Shown here one piece after another: positions 37,001 through 45,599 of a stretch of 64,000 nucleotides of DNA. The notes under the pieces are model-generated. The model saw only the letters and a list, made by a program, of their open reading frames with translations, was not told where the DNA came from and did not search any database. The DNA is from VRUE01 sp963703335 (GTDB lineage: Bacteria > Actinomycetota > Thermoleophilia > Solirubrobacterales > 70-9): positions 1,426,001-1,490,000 of the forward strand of contig OY969812.1 in NCBI GenBank assembly GCA_963703335.1. The letters are read 5' to 3'. The position numbers were made by a program, and so were the translations under genes. Each line of letters opens with the position of its first letter. Position 1 is the stretch's first letter.

Positions 37001-38646
37001 GCATCGTTGGCAGCCAGGCCGCTGATGTCGTTTAGGCCGCCGCCGACGAGGCTGGTGCCTTTGACGCTGGCGTCGGTCGGATCAAGCTCGACGATCTGTT
37101 GCTCCCCGCCGCCGGTGACGTCATTTTTGACGGCGAAGTCGAGACGGGTGCCGCCCTGAGAGGAGGTCACCTGGGTGGGTGCTGTGGTGGTGTAGTTGGG
37201 GAAGGTGGATGCGCCGAAGTCGGTCACCGAGGAGGTCAGGGTCGGGTCGAACTTCTGCACGCGACTATTGCCGTCGTCGATCGCGTAGAGGTTGTCGGTC
37301 GAGTCGAAGGCAATTTGAGTAGGGCTGCCGAAGGCAAACTGACCAGGACTGCTGCCCGAGCTGCCGGCTTGGCAGGCGCCCGAGGCGGTGCTGATGCATT
37401 TCTCCAGAGCGCCGCCGCCGCCGAGCGCGTCGACGTCGTAGCCGTAGGCTGCGACGAAGTTCCCCGTGGAGTCGAACTCCTCTATGCGGCGGTTGCTGGC
37501 GTCGGGGATCCAGATGTTGTTGGAGGAGTCGGTGACCGGGTAGCCGATCCTTTCGCCGAACTCGCCGCCGTTGGCGCCTGAGATGCCCTGCTTGCAATCG
37601 GTGATGGCGTTGCCGTTGGTGGTGTCGCAGACCTCGAAGCCGGTGCCGTTGTCGTTGGGCTGGCCGGAGGAGATCACGTCCCAACCCCAAGTGCGGATGA
37701 AGTCGCCGTTGGCGTCGAACTCCGAGACGCGGCGGTTGCCGGCCTCGGTGACGTAGACGTGGCCGTTGGCCTGGTTGACGGCGACGCCCTGGGCTTCGTT
37801 GAGCTGGCCGCCGTTGGCGGTAGCGCCGACGGTCGAGCCCTCCCTGCAGAGGCTGGCAACGGTGCAGATCTCAAAGCCGGCGAAGCTGCCCCCAGCGCCG
37901 TTCTCCAGGGTCGAGGCGGAGAGCGACAGATCGGGCAGCACGTTCAGGCCCGAGTTATCGACGACGATCGGGGGTACATCGGTGCCGCTGAGCGCGCCGA
38001 TGAACCTGATCGTGTTTCCTTCCTGGGGGTTGCCGGTGATGCTGATGTTGCCGGCTCCGATAGACGGCAGCGCTTCCAGTTGGGGAAAGTGTCCTTCGAC
38101 GTTTTCGAGGCGAATTTCTCCGTTGTCCGACGTGAAGACGTTGATGGGCGAAGTCGATTCGCCGGCGAAGCTGAGCGTGATCGTCCCCAAGGAGGCGATG
38201 CTGGGTTCGGCGTGCGACCTACTCAGTTTGAGAAACTGCCGCTCGTCGCGCCCGGAGACGTTCTGGCCCCAGACCAGGCCGAAGGCGCCCTGGGGGCTGA
38301 AGCGCTCGATGCGATTTCCCCGGCCGTCGACAACGTAAGAGGTTCCGGCGGGCGCGCCGTTGCCCGTGGAGTTGACGGCAACGCCACGTGGAGCCGTCGA
38401 CCCGAAGGATGTGACGAACTCGCCGCCGAGAGTGCCGGGAGTGCCGAAGCCGCTGACGACGAACTTGGCCTGGGAGAGCGAGGCGAGAGCGAGAAGGGCG
38501 AGGGTCGCGGCGACGAGGCCGAGCCCCAAGCGGGTGCGGCGATGCAGAGGCGCACCACTTCCGAAGGCTCCACGGAAGTAGCTGCCGAGGCGGCTGCCCT
38601 GGCGCTGGATCGATCCCGCGGACGATGCCGTCACGTGACGTCTCAC
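34036..38646 (-). CDS. Cassette 3 gene B: giant secreted NHL/fibronectin/beta-propeller protein
   Basis: 1536 residues. Starts with GTG at 38646 after AAGGAGAG. Signal peptide LGLVAATLALLALASLSQA. Residues about 75-480 contain NHL-type blades (APRGVAVNSTGNG, AQGVAVNQANGHVYVTEAGN, RRVSEFDANGDFIRTWGWD). Two fibronectin-like domains follow (FSATVNPGGFVTCKFQYST, then LVGTIDPRNTETAYVFQYG). Next comes the AYEMVTPPDKNQSD motif and a propeller like those of the other B proteins. The C-terminus is (KHRKAR) repeated five times plus a basic remainder. It is about twice the length of its paralogues because of the added NHL part. First gene of its transcript. Confidence 0.82.
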   Translation of the reverse strand: MRRHVTASSAGSIQRQGSRLGSYFRGAFGSGAPLHRRTRLGLGLVAATLALLALASLSQAKFVVSGFGTPGTLGGEFVTSFGSTAPRGVAVNSTGNGAPAGTSYVVDGRGNRIERFSPQGAFGLVWGQNVSGRDERQFLKLSRSHAEPSIASLGTITLSFAGESTSPINVFTSDNGEIRLENVEGHFPQLEALPSIGAGNISITGNPQEGNTIRFIGALSGTDVPPIVVDNSGLNVLPDLSLSASTLENGAGGSFAGFEICTVASLCREGSTVGATANGGQLNEAQGVAVNQANGHVYVTEAGNRRVSEFDANGDFIRTWGWDVISSGQPNDNGTGFEVCDTTNGNAITDCKQGISGANGGEFGERIGYPVTDSSNNIWIPDASNRRIEEFDSTGNFVAAYGYDVDALGGGGALEKCISTASGACQAGSSGSSPGQFAFGSPTQIAFDSTDNLYAIDDGNSRVQKFDPTLTSSVTDFGASTFPNYTTTAPTQVTSSQGGTRLDFAVKNDVTGGGEQQIVELDPTDASVKGTSLVGGGLNDISGLAANDAAGTLLATTTSTASPRAVLVLSSTPPPAPAIALNPVTVKTDTSATFSATVNPGGFVTCKFQYSTDQITWTDVPAPACASFPTGGSQALNQNVTGLTPHTHYFVRLVVSRPLVASSTATSLVQSFDTESVPPVVSDIGAVQVADTSARLVGTIDPRNTETAYVFQYGATPALGSSTAPLDIGAGTKPITVSQVVGGLSKDTTYYFRLVATNLTGTTTSASKTLHTRSIPFPPADPGSCANQAIRTEQSSTYLPDCRAYEMVTPPDKNQSDIAAGNSIIANFSADGTAVAFCATSVFGEPAGQMTNNCAPYISRREPGGWTTSSPFPRFCRLNLGEEGSGGSLTALLSARSFDRIAVDVPEFASCPISPLDPAAPADRINLYREDLRSDPASFDLLAPNAGTGNAEHETVRATAGSEDLSHVVFATPISQTADSPPGDFTKLYDWEEEGAGDCVQPGGCLSLVSVNPNGEPFETGSNIPAYDRGAGAVPLPSAVSADGTRIYFVNALAGEPRSYPEGGCNNSDCDLYLREAGTDTFHVSESECTVACGGDSSPAELVWATPAGDKAFFESCAKLTDASAEATTCPSTANERKLYRWDRGGVPGHRLVDLSVDNEPADGSQPNALGIVGASTDAAAAPDSNAAAGNTVYFVAGGQLVSGAPAPSGLKLYRWRWNEGSPGLDYLGPYRPSSEEQLGIPDPEGNLAGDANVSRHHVRVSADGRYLVIRTALALDPVADRDSDADLYRWEEAEGWLCVSCQLPGVPSAGDASTYTPHLSFYSSVFHELGGHVPEHTISEDGRRIFFTTPDALVPQDVNGESGCAPEPGKEAGENGYVFVYSCADVYEWHDGTVSLLSSGTGTGSSILLGATNSGEDVFFATAQRLLGRDGDNGIDIYDVHVGGGYPEPAAQPPGCEGEACLGAASIAAPAAGAGTAVFEGPGNPPAKHRKARKHRKARKHRKARKHRKARKHRKARKHRKHKSQRANHSRRAGR
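34081..34186 (-). repeat. 18-bp tandem repeat encoding a (KHRKAR)n tail
   Basis: Five perfect copies of the 18-base unit TTTGCGGTGCTTGCGCGC (plus-strand reading), then a partial sixth. In the coding direction each unit gives the hexapeptide KHRKAR. The repeat is perfect at DNA level, implying recent expansion by slippage; the copy number could vary between strains. Confidence 0.95.
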
Positions 38647-38803
38647 GTAGCTCTCCTTGTCCCGTGAGCCCCTCTGCCCGCCGCTTCCCTTAGCGGCTTC
38701 CGCGAGGCTCGGTTTGTCCCTGTACTTCGATCGACGTGTGCTACTAAACTAATACGTACATAAATCGTGCGTGAATTGAACCAGCAGTGTTTCAGGATGT
38801 CAA
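38647..38803 (-). promoter_or_regulatory. Promoter and conserved structured leader of cassette 3
   Basis: On the minus strand, TTGACA (38803-38798), a 17-base spacer and TTCAAT (38780-38775) form the best promoter in this region. The leader 38722-38655 aligns with that of cassette 2: CAGGGACAAACCGAG, a hairpin with arms CCGC/GCGG around TAAGGGAA, then GGCAGAGGGGCTCA and GGGAC. GAGCC can also pair with GGCTC as an outer stem. The class is unassigned. The remaining bases up to the TetR gene at 38962 hold a palindrome and nothing else recognised. Confidence 0.62.
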
Positions 38804-38822
38804 GAGAAATGATGCGTTTATA

Positions 38823-38846
38823 GGACGGCAGGCATGCCTGCCGTCC
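38823..38846. repeat. 24-bp perfect palindrome
   Basis: Two 12-base arms (GGACGGCAGGCA and its complement) without a loop. The right arm's GCCTGCCGTCCGC recurs as a direct repeat at 38922-38934. The palindrome lies just upstream of the cassette 3 promoter and could be a regulator site or the downstream hairpin of the convergent-facing TetR gene's transcript. Confidence 0.6.
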
Positions 38847-38961
38847 GCGGTGAGTTCCCGCCGGGCAGGGTCACTGTCGGCTGCCTGGTCGAAGGCGAGC
38901 GAGCCGGAGCTGCCGTGTCTTGCCTGCCGTCCGCCGTAGATGGGTTCTAGGGCAGGAAGAG

Positions 38962-39666
38962 CTACAAAGCCGAGCGCGCCAGCCGCTCGGCTTCCTCGTT
39001 GCCCAGATAGGGCGCGAGGATCAGCTCGACGAGGTCGGGGAGGAGCTTCTCCAGCTCCTCGGTGCGGCCGGTGGAGATCTCGCGGACGATCAGCGAGACG
39101 ATGCCGCCGACGAGGGTTTCCTCGGTGGCATCGGGCAACGGCCGCTCGCCGCTGTGCGACGGGCGGCCGGCCTTGAGGATCGCGACGAAGTCCTGCATTG
39201 TCGCCCGGTAGCGGGCGGCGATCTCCCCCCCGGCCGCGACCGGCTCGACCATGCAGAGGCGGGCCAGCTCGGGCTCGGCGGCGAGGAAGCGCAGCATCGT
39301 CGCCAGCGCCGCGCGCACCTGCTGCGGCCAGTCCGAGAAGGACTCCGCCGCGGCGCGCATCGAGGCGCGGATGTGGTCGGCGACCATGTCGTAGGCGGCG
39401 AGGAAGCAGGCTTCCTTGTCGGCGAAGTGCTCGTAGAAGGTGCGCCGCGAGACCGAAGCGGCTTTGGTGATGTGGGCGACCGTGGTCGCGTTGTAGCCGC
39501 GCTCGGCGACGGTGTCGACCAGCGCCGTGATGATCCGCTCGCGCTGGTTCTGCTCGATGAACTCACGCGGCAAGCCGTGGCGGCCGGCAGGAAGGCGGGG
39601 TGAGCTGCCCGCCGGCGCGGTCTCTTTTTTCGCTTTCTTGCCCTCTTGCGCCGTCCCCTTTGCCAC
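38962..39666 (-). CDS. TetR/AcrR-family transcriptional regulator
   Basis: About 234 residues from a GTG at 39666. A Lys-rich start leads into RLPAGRHGLPREFIEQNQRE, the motif shared by several TetR proteins here. The helix-turn-helix is TVAHITKAASVSRRTFYEHF. The ligand domain ends with the typical VELILAPYLGNEEAERLA. The target is unknown; it points towards the large surface-protein operon, whose promoter is less than 200 bases beyond its 3' end. Confidence 0.88.
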   Translation of the reverse strand: MAKGTAQEGKKAKKETAPAGSSPRLPAGRHGLPREFIEQNQRERIITALVDTVAERGYNATTVAHITKAASVSRRTFYEHFADKEACFLAAYDMVADHIRASMRAAAESFSDWPQQVRAALATMLRFLAAEPELARLCMVEPVAAGGEIAARYRATMQDFVAILKAGRPSHSGERPLPDATEETLVGGIVSLIVREISTGRTEELEKLLPDLVELILAPYLGNEEAERLARSAL

Positions 39667-39835
39667 GCACCGACGATACCCGCTGGTGCAGCGGGGGGCG
39701 AGCCTGCACGCCCGGACGGCAGCGCTTCTACCGCGCATGGGTTGGACCGAGTCGCTGGCTGCGAGTGATCGTAGACTTCAATCAACGCCCAGCGCTGATA
39801 GTAACCGCGCACGGCTATCGCAAGGAGCTCCCGAC

Positions 39836-40111
39836 GTGATCCACCTTGGCCCATACACGTTCGACGATGTCGTCTACGACGCGGAAGGCGACGTTCTCTA
39901 TATGTCTATTGGAAAGCCGCGCCCTGCTTACGACTCTCCCGAGACACTCGAGGGACACATCGTGCGATACGACGAGAACTACAGAGTGATCGGCGTGACG
40001 ATCGTGAGCGCGAAATGGTGGCTGGAGACGAAAGGTGAGCTCAGGGTGACCCTTCGGGAGACTCCCGCAGTGGCCGACACGCGCGAGGTCAAGGCGGCGC
40101 TGGCGGCCTGA
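39836..40111 (+). CDS. DUF2283-family small protein
   Basis: 91 residues from a GTG at 39836, with AAGGAG 8-13 bases upstream. The sequence has the DUF2283 pattern: VVYDAEGDVLYMSIGKPRPA, then EGHIVRYDENYRVIGVTIVS. Members are small, often found singly or next to toxin-like genes, and their function is not established. It lies between two minus-strand TetR genes and ends 12 bases before the convergent one. Confidence 0.8.
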   Translation: MIHLGPYTFDDVVYDAEGDVLYMSIGKPRPAYDSPETLEGHIVRYDENYRVIGVTIVSAKWWLETKGELRVTLRETPAVADTREVKAALAA

Positions 40112-40122
40112 AGCGGGGTCGC

Positions 40123-40758
40123 TCAGCGCAGCGTCTGGACCAGCAGCTCGTCCTCCGCGGCGCGCGAGCCGAGGTAGGGCATTACCGCCATGTAGACGAG
40201 CTCGGGGAGGAAGTCCTCGCCGCGCTCGAGGAAGCCGGCTTCGATCCGGCTGAGCACGGTGCCGTAGATCGCGCCGGCGACGATTTCGGCGGTGCAACGG
40301 GAGACCTTCTCGGGCTGCTCCAGTTCGTCGCGGCCGCCGTCGAGAATGTCGGCCATCCGCTGCAGGGCACGGTCGCGGCGGGCCTGGGCGCCGCTGCCGG
40401 TGCCGTTCACCTCTACGACAAGGAAGCGGGCGCGCGTTGGGTCCTCCTGGAAGAAGCGCATCGCCGCCCAGCCGGCGGCCCAGACGCGGTCATGCCAGGT
40501 GGACGCATTCCCATAGGCGGCGACCACGCTCTCGCAGAACTCAGCCGCGACCTCGTCGTGGACGCTGAGGAAGCAGTCCTCCTTGCCGGCGAAGCAGCGG
40601 TCGAAGTGGGACCGCCGCGTGCGCGCCTGCTCGCAGATCGTCTCGACGCTGACCTGGCCGTAGCCGCGATTGCCGACCAGGTCGACCATCGCGGCGGCGA
40701 TCCGGGCGCGAGCGGGATCGGCCGGACCCCGCGGCGGTCCTCCGTTGCCGGTGCTCAC
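40123..40758 (-). CDS. TetR/AcrR-family transcriptional regulator
   Basis: 211 residues from a GTG at 40758. The helix-turn-helix region is QVSVETICEQARTRRSHFDR, in which the usual 'TFY' of recognition helices is replaced by SHF. The ligand domain ends LVYMAVMPYLGSRAAEDELL. It is preceded by another TetR gene on the same strand, 52 bases upstream, and the two may be co-transcribed. Confidence 0.87.
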   Translation of the reverse strand: MSTGNGGPPRGPADPARARIAAAMVDLVGNRGYGQVSVETICEQARTRRSHFDRCFAGKEDCFLSVHDEVAAEFCESVVAAYGNASTWHDRVWAAGWAAMRFFQEDPTRARFLVVEVNGTGSGAQARRDRALQRMADILDGGRDELEQPEKVSRCTAEIVAGAIYGTVLSRIEAGFLERGEDFLPELVYMAVMPYLGSRAAEDELLVQTLR

Positions 40759-40810
40759 ATCGGCCCGGCCCCTCCCCCTGCGCTCGCTCTCTCCCCCGCG
40801 CCGGTCCCGT

Positions 40811-41500
40811 TCATGCAGCGGCGGCGCGCGCCTGTGCCGCGTCCGCCGCGCGTCCCGCCTCGACCTCGCCGACGTACGGCGTCAGCGTCACCTGAAGCAT
40901 CTCGGGCAGCAGGCCCTTGATGTCGTCCTCGCGACCCGCGATCAAGCGCTGGTGGACCAGCCAGATCAGGCCGCCGACGATCGCCACCTCGAGCCCGTCC
41001 GGCAGCCTGCTCGCCCGCGGGTTGTGGACGCGCCCCTCCCGCAGCTTCGGCGCGATCCGCTCCAGCATCCGCTGGTAGCGCACCAGCGCCTCGCCGCCCG
41101 CGGCCTGCGCCTCGACGATGCAGAGACGCGCCCGGGCCGGCTCGTTGACCACCATTTCGAGCGCGATCTCGAGCCCGGCTGAGACCTGCTCGGCCCACGG
41201 TTGCTCGTCGTCGAGCAGCTCGGCGAAGACCGCGGCCGCCGCCTCCATCGTCTCGTCGAAGGCGGCGAGGAAGCACTCCTCCTTGCTGGAGAACTGCTCG
41301 TAGAAGGTCGAGAGGGCGACGCGCGCGGTCTTGGCAATCAGCTCGATCGTGGTTTTCTGGTAGCCGCGCTCGGCGACCAGCTCCGCCGTCGCCAGCAGCA
41401 TCCGCTCGCGCTGGTTCTGGGTGACGAAGTCGCGCGGAACCAGGTGTCGTCCGGGAGGAAGCTTGGCGAGCCTTTCGGAGAGCGATCGCGAGTCCGCCAT
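40811..41500 (-). CDS. TetR/AcrR-family transcriptional regulator
   Basis: 229 residues, starting MADSRSLSERLAKLPPGRHL and continuing VPRDFVTQNQRERM, the shared N-terminal motif of this group. The helix-turn-helix is TTIELIAKTARVALSTFYEQ. The C-terminus is Ala/Arg-rich after TLTPYVGEVEAG. An in-frame ATG at 41521 would add seven residues but runs into the divergent promoter region. It is divergent from the TetR gene at 41637, across an AT-rich spacer. Confidence 0.88.
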   Translation of the reverse strand: MADSRSLSERLAKLPPGRHLVPRDFVTQNQRERMLLATAELVAERGYQKTTIELIAKTARVALSTFYEQFSSKEECFLAAFDETMEAAAAVFAELLDDEQPWAEQVSAGLEIALEMVVNEPARARLCIVEAQAAGGEALVRYQRMLERIAPKLREGRVHNPRASRLPDGLEVAIVGGLIWLVHQRLIAGREDDIKGLLPEMLQVTLTPYVGEVEAGRAADAAQARAAAA

Positions 41501-41636
41501 GCCGCCAAGGTACCAAAACATACATCTGATGTCTACTTCCTTGCTTTACAGAAAACATTACGTTCTGGTCATTCATTGTTTTTAAAAGCTGCTATACCTA
41601 GACAGAAGGTCACTGTTTGCAAAACTGGTAGGACCC
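41501..41636. promoter_or_regulatory. AT-rich divergent promoter region between two TetR genes
   Basis: 136 bases much richer in A and T than their surroundings, with runs such as GTTTTTAAAAG. ACATC-T-GATGT at 41522-41532 is a perfect short inverted repeat and a candidate operator. Because two TetR genes diverge from here, autoregulation or cross-regulation is likely, but no single promoter can be picked with confidence. Confidence 0.5.
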
Positions 41637-42347
41637 ATGTCGGAAACCCCTATCGCGCCCGACAGAGACGAGGAGATCGCCCCGGTCGTTCCCTTCCCGG
41701 GACTGCGCTCGCGGGCGCCGCGGGAGCGGCTGCTCGAGGCGATCCTGCTGGTCAGCGGCGAGCTCGGCTACGAGCAGGTCGCGGTCAAACACGTGATCGA
41801 GCGGGCGCGGGCGAGCCGCGCCACCTTCTACAAATACTTCGAGGACCGGGAGGACTGCTTCGCGGTCGCCTACGGCGACGCCAGCGAGTGGCTCTACCAG
41901 CGTCTGGTCGGCGCCGCCAAGCGCCAGCCCAGCTGGCGCGAGGGCCTGCGCTCCGGGATGGCCGAGCTGCTCGAGTTCTGCGCCAACCAGCCGGCGATCG
42001 CGAAAGCGCTCTTCGTCGAGGTCCATGCGGCGGGTGAGCGGGCGCTCGCCCAGCGGCGCGATTTGATGGAGCGCCTCTCCCGCGCACTTGACAGCGCGCG
42101 CCGCGAGATTCCCTCTCGCCAAGCTCCACCTCCAGTGACGTCGACCTTCATGGTAGGGGCTATTGACACGCTTGTGTGCGCGAAGCTGATGGACGGCGAC
42201 GCGGCCAAGGCCCCAAAGATGCTTCCGGGCCTTCTCTACTTCGTCGTCATGCAGTACTTCGGCGAGGACGCCGCCTGGGAAGAGATGACCGCCGCCTCCG
42301 TGGCCACCTGGCACTCGCGGCGCGACGCGGCGTCTCAGCTTCCCTGA
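41637..42347 (+). CDS. TetR/AcrR-family transcriptional regulator
   Basis: 236 residues. Helix-turn-helix VAVKHVIERARASRATFYKY, followed by FEDREDCFAVAYGDASEW. The helical ligand domain includes FMVGAIDTLVCAKLMDGDAA and MLPGLLYFVVMQYFGEDAAW, the same plan as the other regulators of the cluster, although the N-terminal 'LPPGRH' motif is absent. It ends 14 bases before a family-1 composite repeat. Confidence 0.87.
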   Translation: MSETPIAPDRDEEIAPVVPFPGLRSRAPRERLLEAILLVSGELGYEQVAVKHVIERARASRATFYKYFEDREDCFAVAYGDASEWLYQRLVGAAKRQPSWREGLRSGMAELLEFCANQPAIAKALFVEVHAAGERALAQRRDLMERLSRALDSARREIPSRQAPPPVTSTFMVGAIDTLVCAKLMDGDAAKAPKMLPGLLYFVVMQYFGEDAAWEEMTAASVATWHSRRDAASQLP

Positions 42348-42361
42348 TCGACCAGGGTAGT

Positions 42362-42724
42362 GGCGCGGCGGGTCCTGTCGCCGTTTTGGTGCCACCATCC
42401 TGCGGGGGCGGCTACGCCGCCTCCTCGGACGGTCCCCCAAAACCGCGCCACCCCCCGCGAGTTACGACCCCGGTTGAGCAACCAAGCTTAAAGCGAAGCG
42501 GGTCACGCGAGAGCCACCTAGCCGTATGGGGACGGTCATCCCGTCCTTGCTTTGAGCTTCCGGGTTCCAACCGCCCGGTTTACCCTCCCGCTTGGGGGAG
42601 CTTGGTTGCTCCACCGGCAGCGTCTCTCGCGGAGGGTGGCATCGAATGGGGGGACCACCCTGAGGAAGCTTTAGCTACCGGAAGGGTGGTGGGCCCCATT
42701 CGGTGACAGGACCCGCCGCGCCAG
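42362..42724. repeat. Family-1 composite palindromic repeat (hairpin B, spacer, inverted hairpin B')
   Basis: The second full element. Hairpin B (42362-42460) has the flank GCGGGTCCTGTC, stem CCGTTTTGG/CCAAAACCG and inner hairpin GGCGGC-TAC-GCCGCC. Hairpin B' (about 42640-42724, inverted) has stem GAATGGGG/CCCCATTC and inner hairpin AGCT-AA-AGCT, and ends GACAGGACCCGCCGCG. The spacer has GAGCAACCAAGCT at 42476-42488 and its inverse at 42599-42611. No gene is supported in this interval. Confidence 0.87.
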
Positions 42725-42729
42725 AAACG

Positions 42730-44298
<1,569 letters not shown>

Positions 44299-44344
44299 CG
44301 GGCGCAGGAGTCTATTTACCCGCGCGTCGGGAAGCCGCGATGCC

Positions 44345-44560
44345 TCAGGCGTTGCCGAACGGCTGCTTCTGGGGTTCGGCAAGGCGATCGAGGAGGCGCT
44401 CGAGGTCAACCTCGGCGAGTCCGGAGTCGTCATCGGCGCGAAGCGCGACCCGAGTCCCAAAGCCCTTCTCGGCCATCGTCACCTCGACGCCTTCGACATC
44501 GGCAACCAACTCCAACAGCTCAGGCTCGGACTTCATCAGCGTGCGTGAGGCCTCGATCAT
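44345..44560 (-). CDS. Small hypothetical protein upstream of the carboxylase beta subunit
   Basis: 71 residues from an ATG at 44560 (MIEASRTLMKSEPELLELVA), ending PQKQPFGNA 46 bases before the carboxylase start on the same strand. The middle reads VTMAEKGFGTRVALRADDDS. Actinobacterial acyl-CoA carboxylases often have a small epsilon-type partner encoded beside the beta subunit, but this sequence lacks features I would accept as that family, so no function is given. An in-frame GTG at 44575 is an alternative start. Its upstream region is interrupted at 44639 by a palindromic repeat. Confidence 0.5.
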   Translation of the reverse strand: MIEASRTLMKSEPELLELVADVEGVEVTMAEKGFGTRVALRADDDSGLAEVDLERLLDRLAEPQKQPFGNA

Positions 44561-44638
44561 GCGGGCCGTTTCCACCCCGATTCCCCCGTTCCTTCCCACC
44601 TTGGACGCTTGGGCGAGTCCGTTCAGGGGGGAGAGTGG

Positions 44639-44690
44639 GCGCCCTTCCGACATTGACCCACTTCAGGTGTGGTCAATGTCGGAAGGGCGC
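44639..44690 (+). repeat. Family-2 palindromic repeat, left end of the DUF559 element
   Basis: A perfect 20-bp stem (44639-44658 with 44671-44690) around the loop CACTTCAGGTGT (44659-44670). The inner stem reads CCGACATTGACC and the outer stem GCGCCCTT. It contains the start codon of the nuclease gene at 44676-44678. Confidence 0.92.
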
Positions 44691-45599
44691 GACTACAAGC
44701 GGAGCAGGGCGGCATGGGAGCTGGCAGGACGGCAGCACGGGGTGGTTGCTCGAAGGCAGCTGCTGGCGCTGGGGTTCAATTCGCGGGAAATCGAGCATCG
44801 GGTGGCGCGCAGGCGCCTGCATCCCGTGATGCGCGGCGTCTACGCGGTGGGCTGGCCGAGGCTGACGCGGGAGCGGCGCTGGATGGCGGCGGTTCTTGCA
44901 TGTGGAAAGGGGGCGCTGTTGAGCCATCGCAGCGCCGCAGTCCTCTGGAAGATCGGGACGGACGAGCGAGGCGTGATCGACGTCAGCGTGACGCGGCGTG
45001 CCGAACTGAAGCGGCAGGGGTTGCACGTCCGGGGTCGGCCGTCGCTCACGACCGAGAGAATCACGACCCATGACGGCATTCCAGTCACGACCCCGGTCCA
45101 AACCCTCATCGATCTTTCCACTGAGCTCGCTCCAATCAGAGTCGAGCGCGCGGTCAACGAGGCGGACAAGCGCGACTTGATCGATCCAGAGACGCTGCGC
45201 GCCAAACTCGACCGCTACGTCGGCGAGCCTGGCGTCAAGGCTCTGCGCAGTCTCCTCGACAAGCGCACCTTTCGCCTCTCCGACTCTGATCTCGAGTCCC
45301 TCTTTCGACCAATCGCAATGGAAGCCGGCCTTCCCCTGCCCTTGACCAAAGAGACCGTCAACGGCTTCGCGGTCGATTTCTTCTTCCCCGACCTAGGCCT
45401 GGTTATCGAGACCGACGGCCTGCGCTACCACCGCACACCTTCGACTCAGACGCGGGATGCACAGCGCGACCGCGCCCACGTCCTCACCGGAATGACGCCG
45501 CTCCGCTTCACCCACTACGAGGTCAAGTACGAGCGCACTCGCGTCCGAACCGAGCTGGCAGACGCCGCGGCGATGCTCCGCAAGCGCATCCGATATTGA
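44676..45599 (+). CDS. AbiEi-type wHTH / DUF559 (Vsr-fold) endonuclease-like protein
   Basis: 307 residues. Residues about 10-55 form an AbiEi-like winged helix (GRQHGVVARRQLLALGFNSR, LHPVMRGVYAVG). The C-terminal part (about 215-305) is a DUF559 domain of the Vsr/PD-(D/E)XK nuclease fold: FAVDFFFPDLGLVIETDGLR, with the acidic residues D and E-x-D, then YHRTPSTQTRDAQRDRAHVL. Such fusions are abundant in actinobacteria; their role is not established. The start ATG at 44676 is inside a hairpin repeat; the frame remains open upstream to 44340, but that part overlaps the opposite-strand gene and is not conserved-looking. No ribosome site precedes the ATG. Confidence 0.8.
   Translation: MSEGRDYKRSRAAWELAGRQHGVVARRQLLALGFNSREIEHRVARRRLHPVMRGVYAVGWPRLTRERRWMAAVLACGKGALLSHRSAAVLWKIGTDERGVIDVSVTRRAELKRQGLHVRGRPSLTTERITTHDGIPVTTPVQTLIDLSTELAPIRVERAVNEADKRDLIDPETLRAKLDRYVGEPGVKALRSLLDKRTFRLSDSDLESLFRPIAMEAGLPLPLTKETVNGFAVDFFFPDLGLVIETDGLRYHRTPSTQTRDAQRDRAHVLTGMTPLRFTHYEVKYERTRVRTELADAAAMLRKRIRY

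Noticed and set aside
38655..38722. GEMM (c-di-GMP-I) riboswitch in the cassette leaders
   Set aside because: GGGACAAACC resembles part of the GEMM core, but the GAAA tetraloop helix and the GGGACGCAAAGCC block are absent.
44340..44675. N-terminal extension of the DUF559 protein to the upstream start at 44340
   Set aside because: The extension crosses the hairpin repeat and overlaps the opposite-strand small gene, and it reads as Ser/Pro-rich antisense sequence; the AbiEi domain begins right after 44676.
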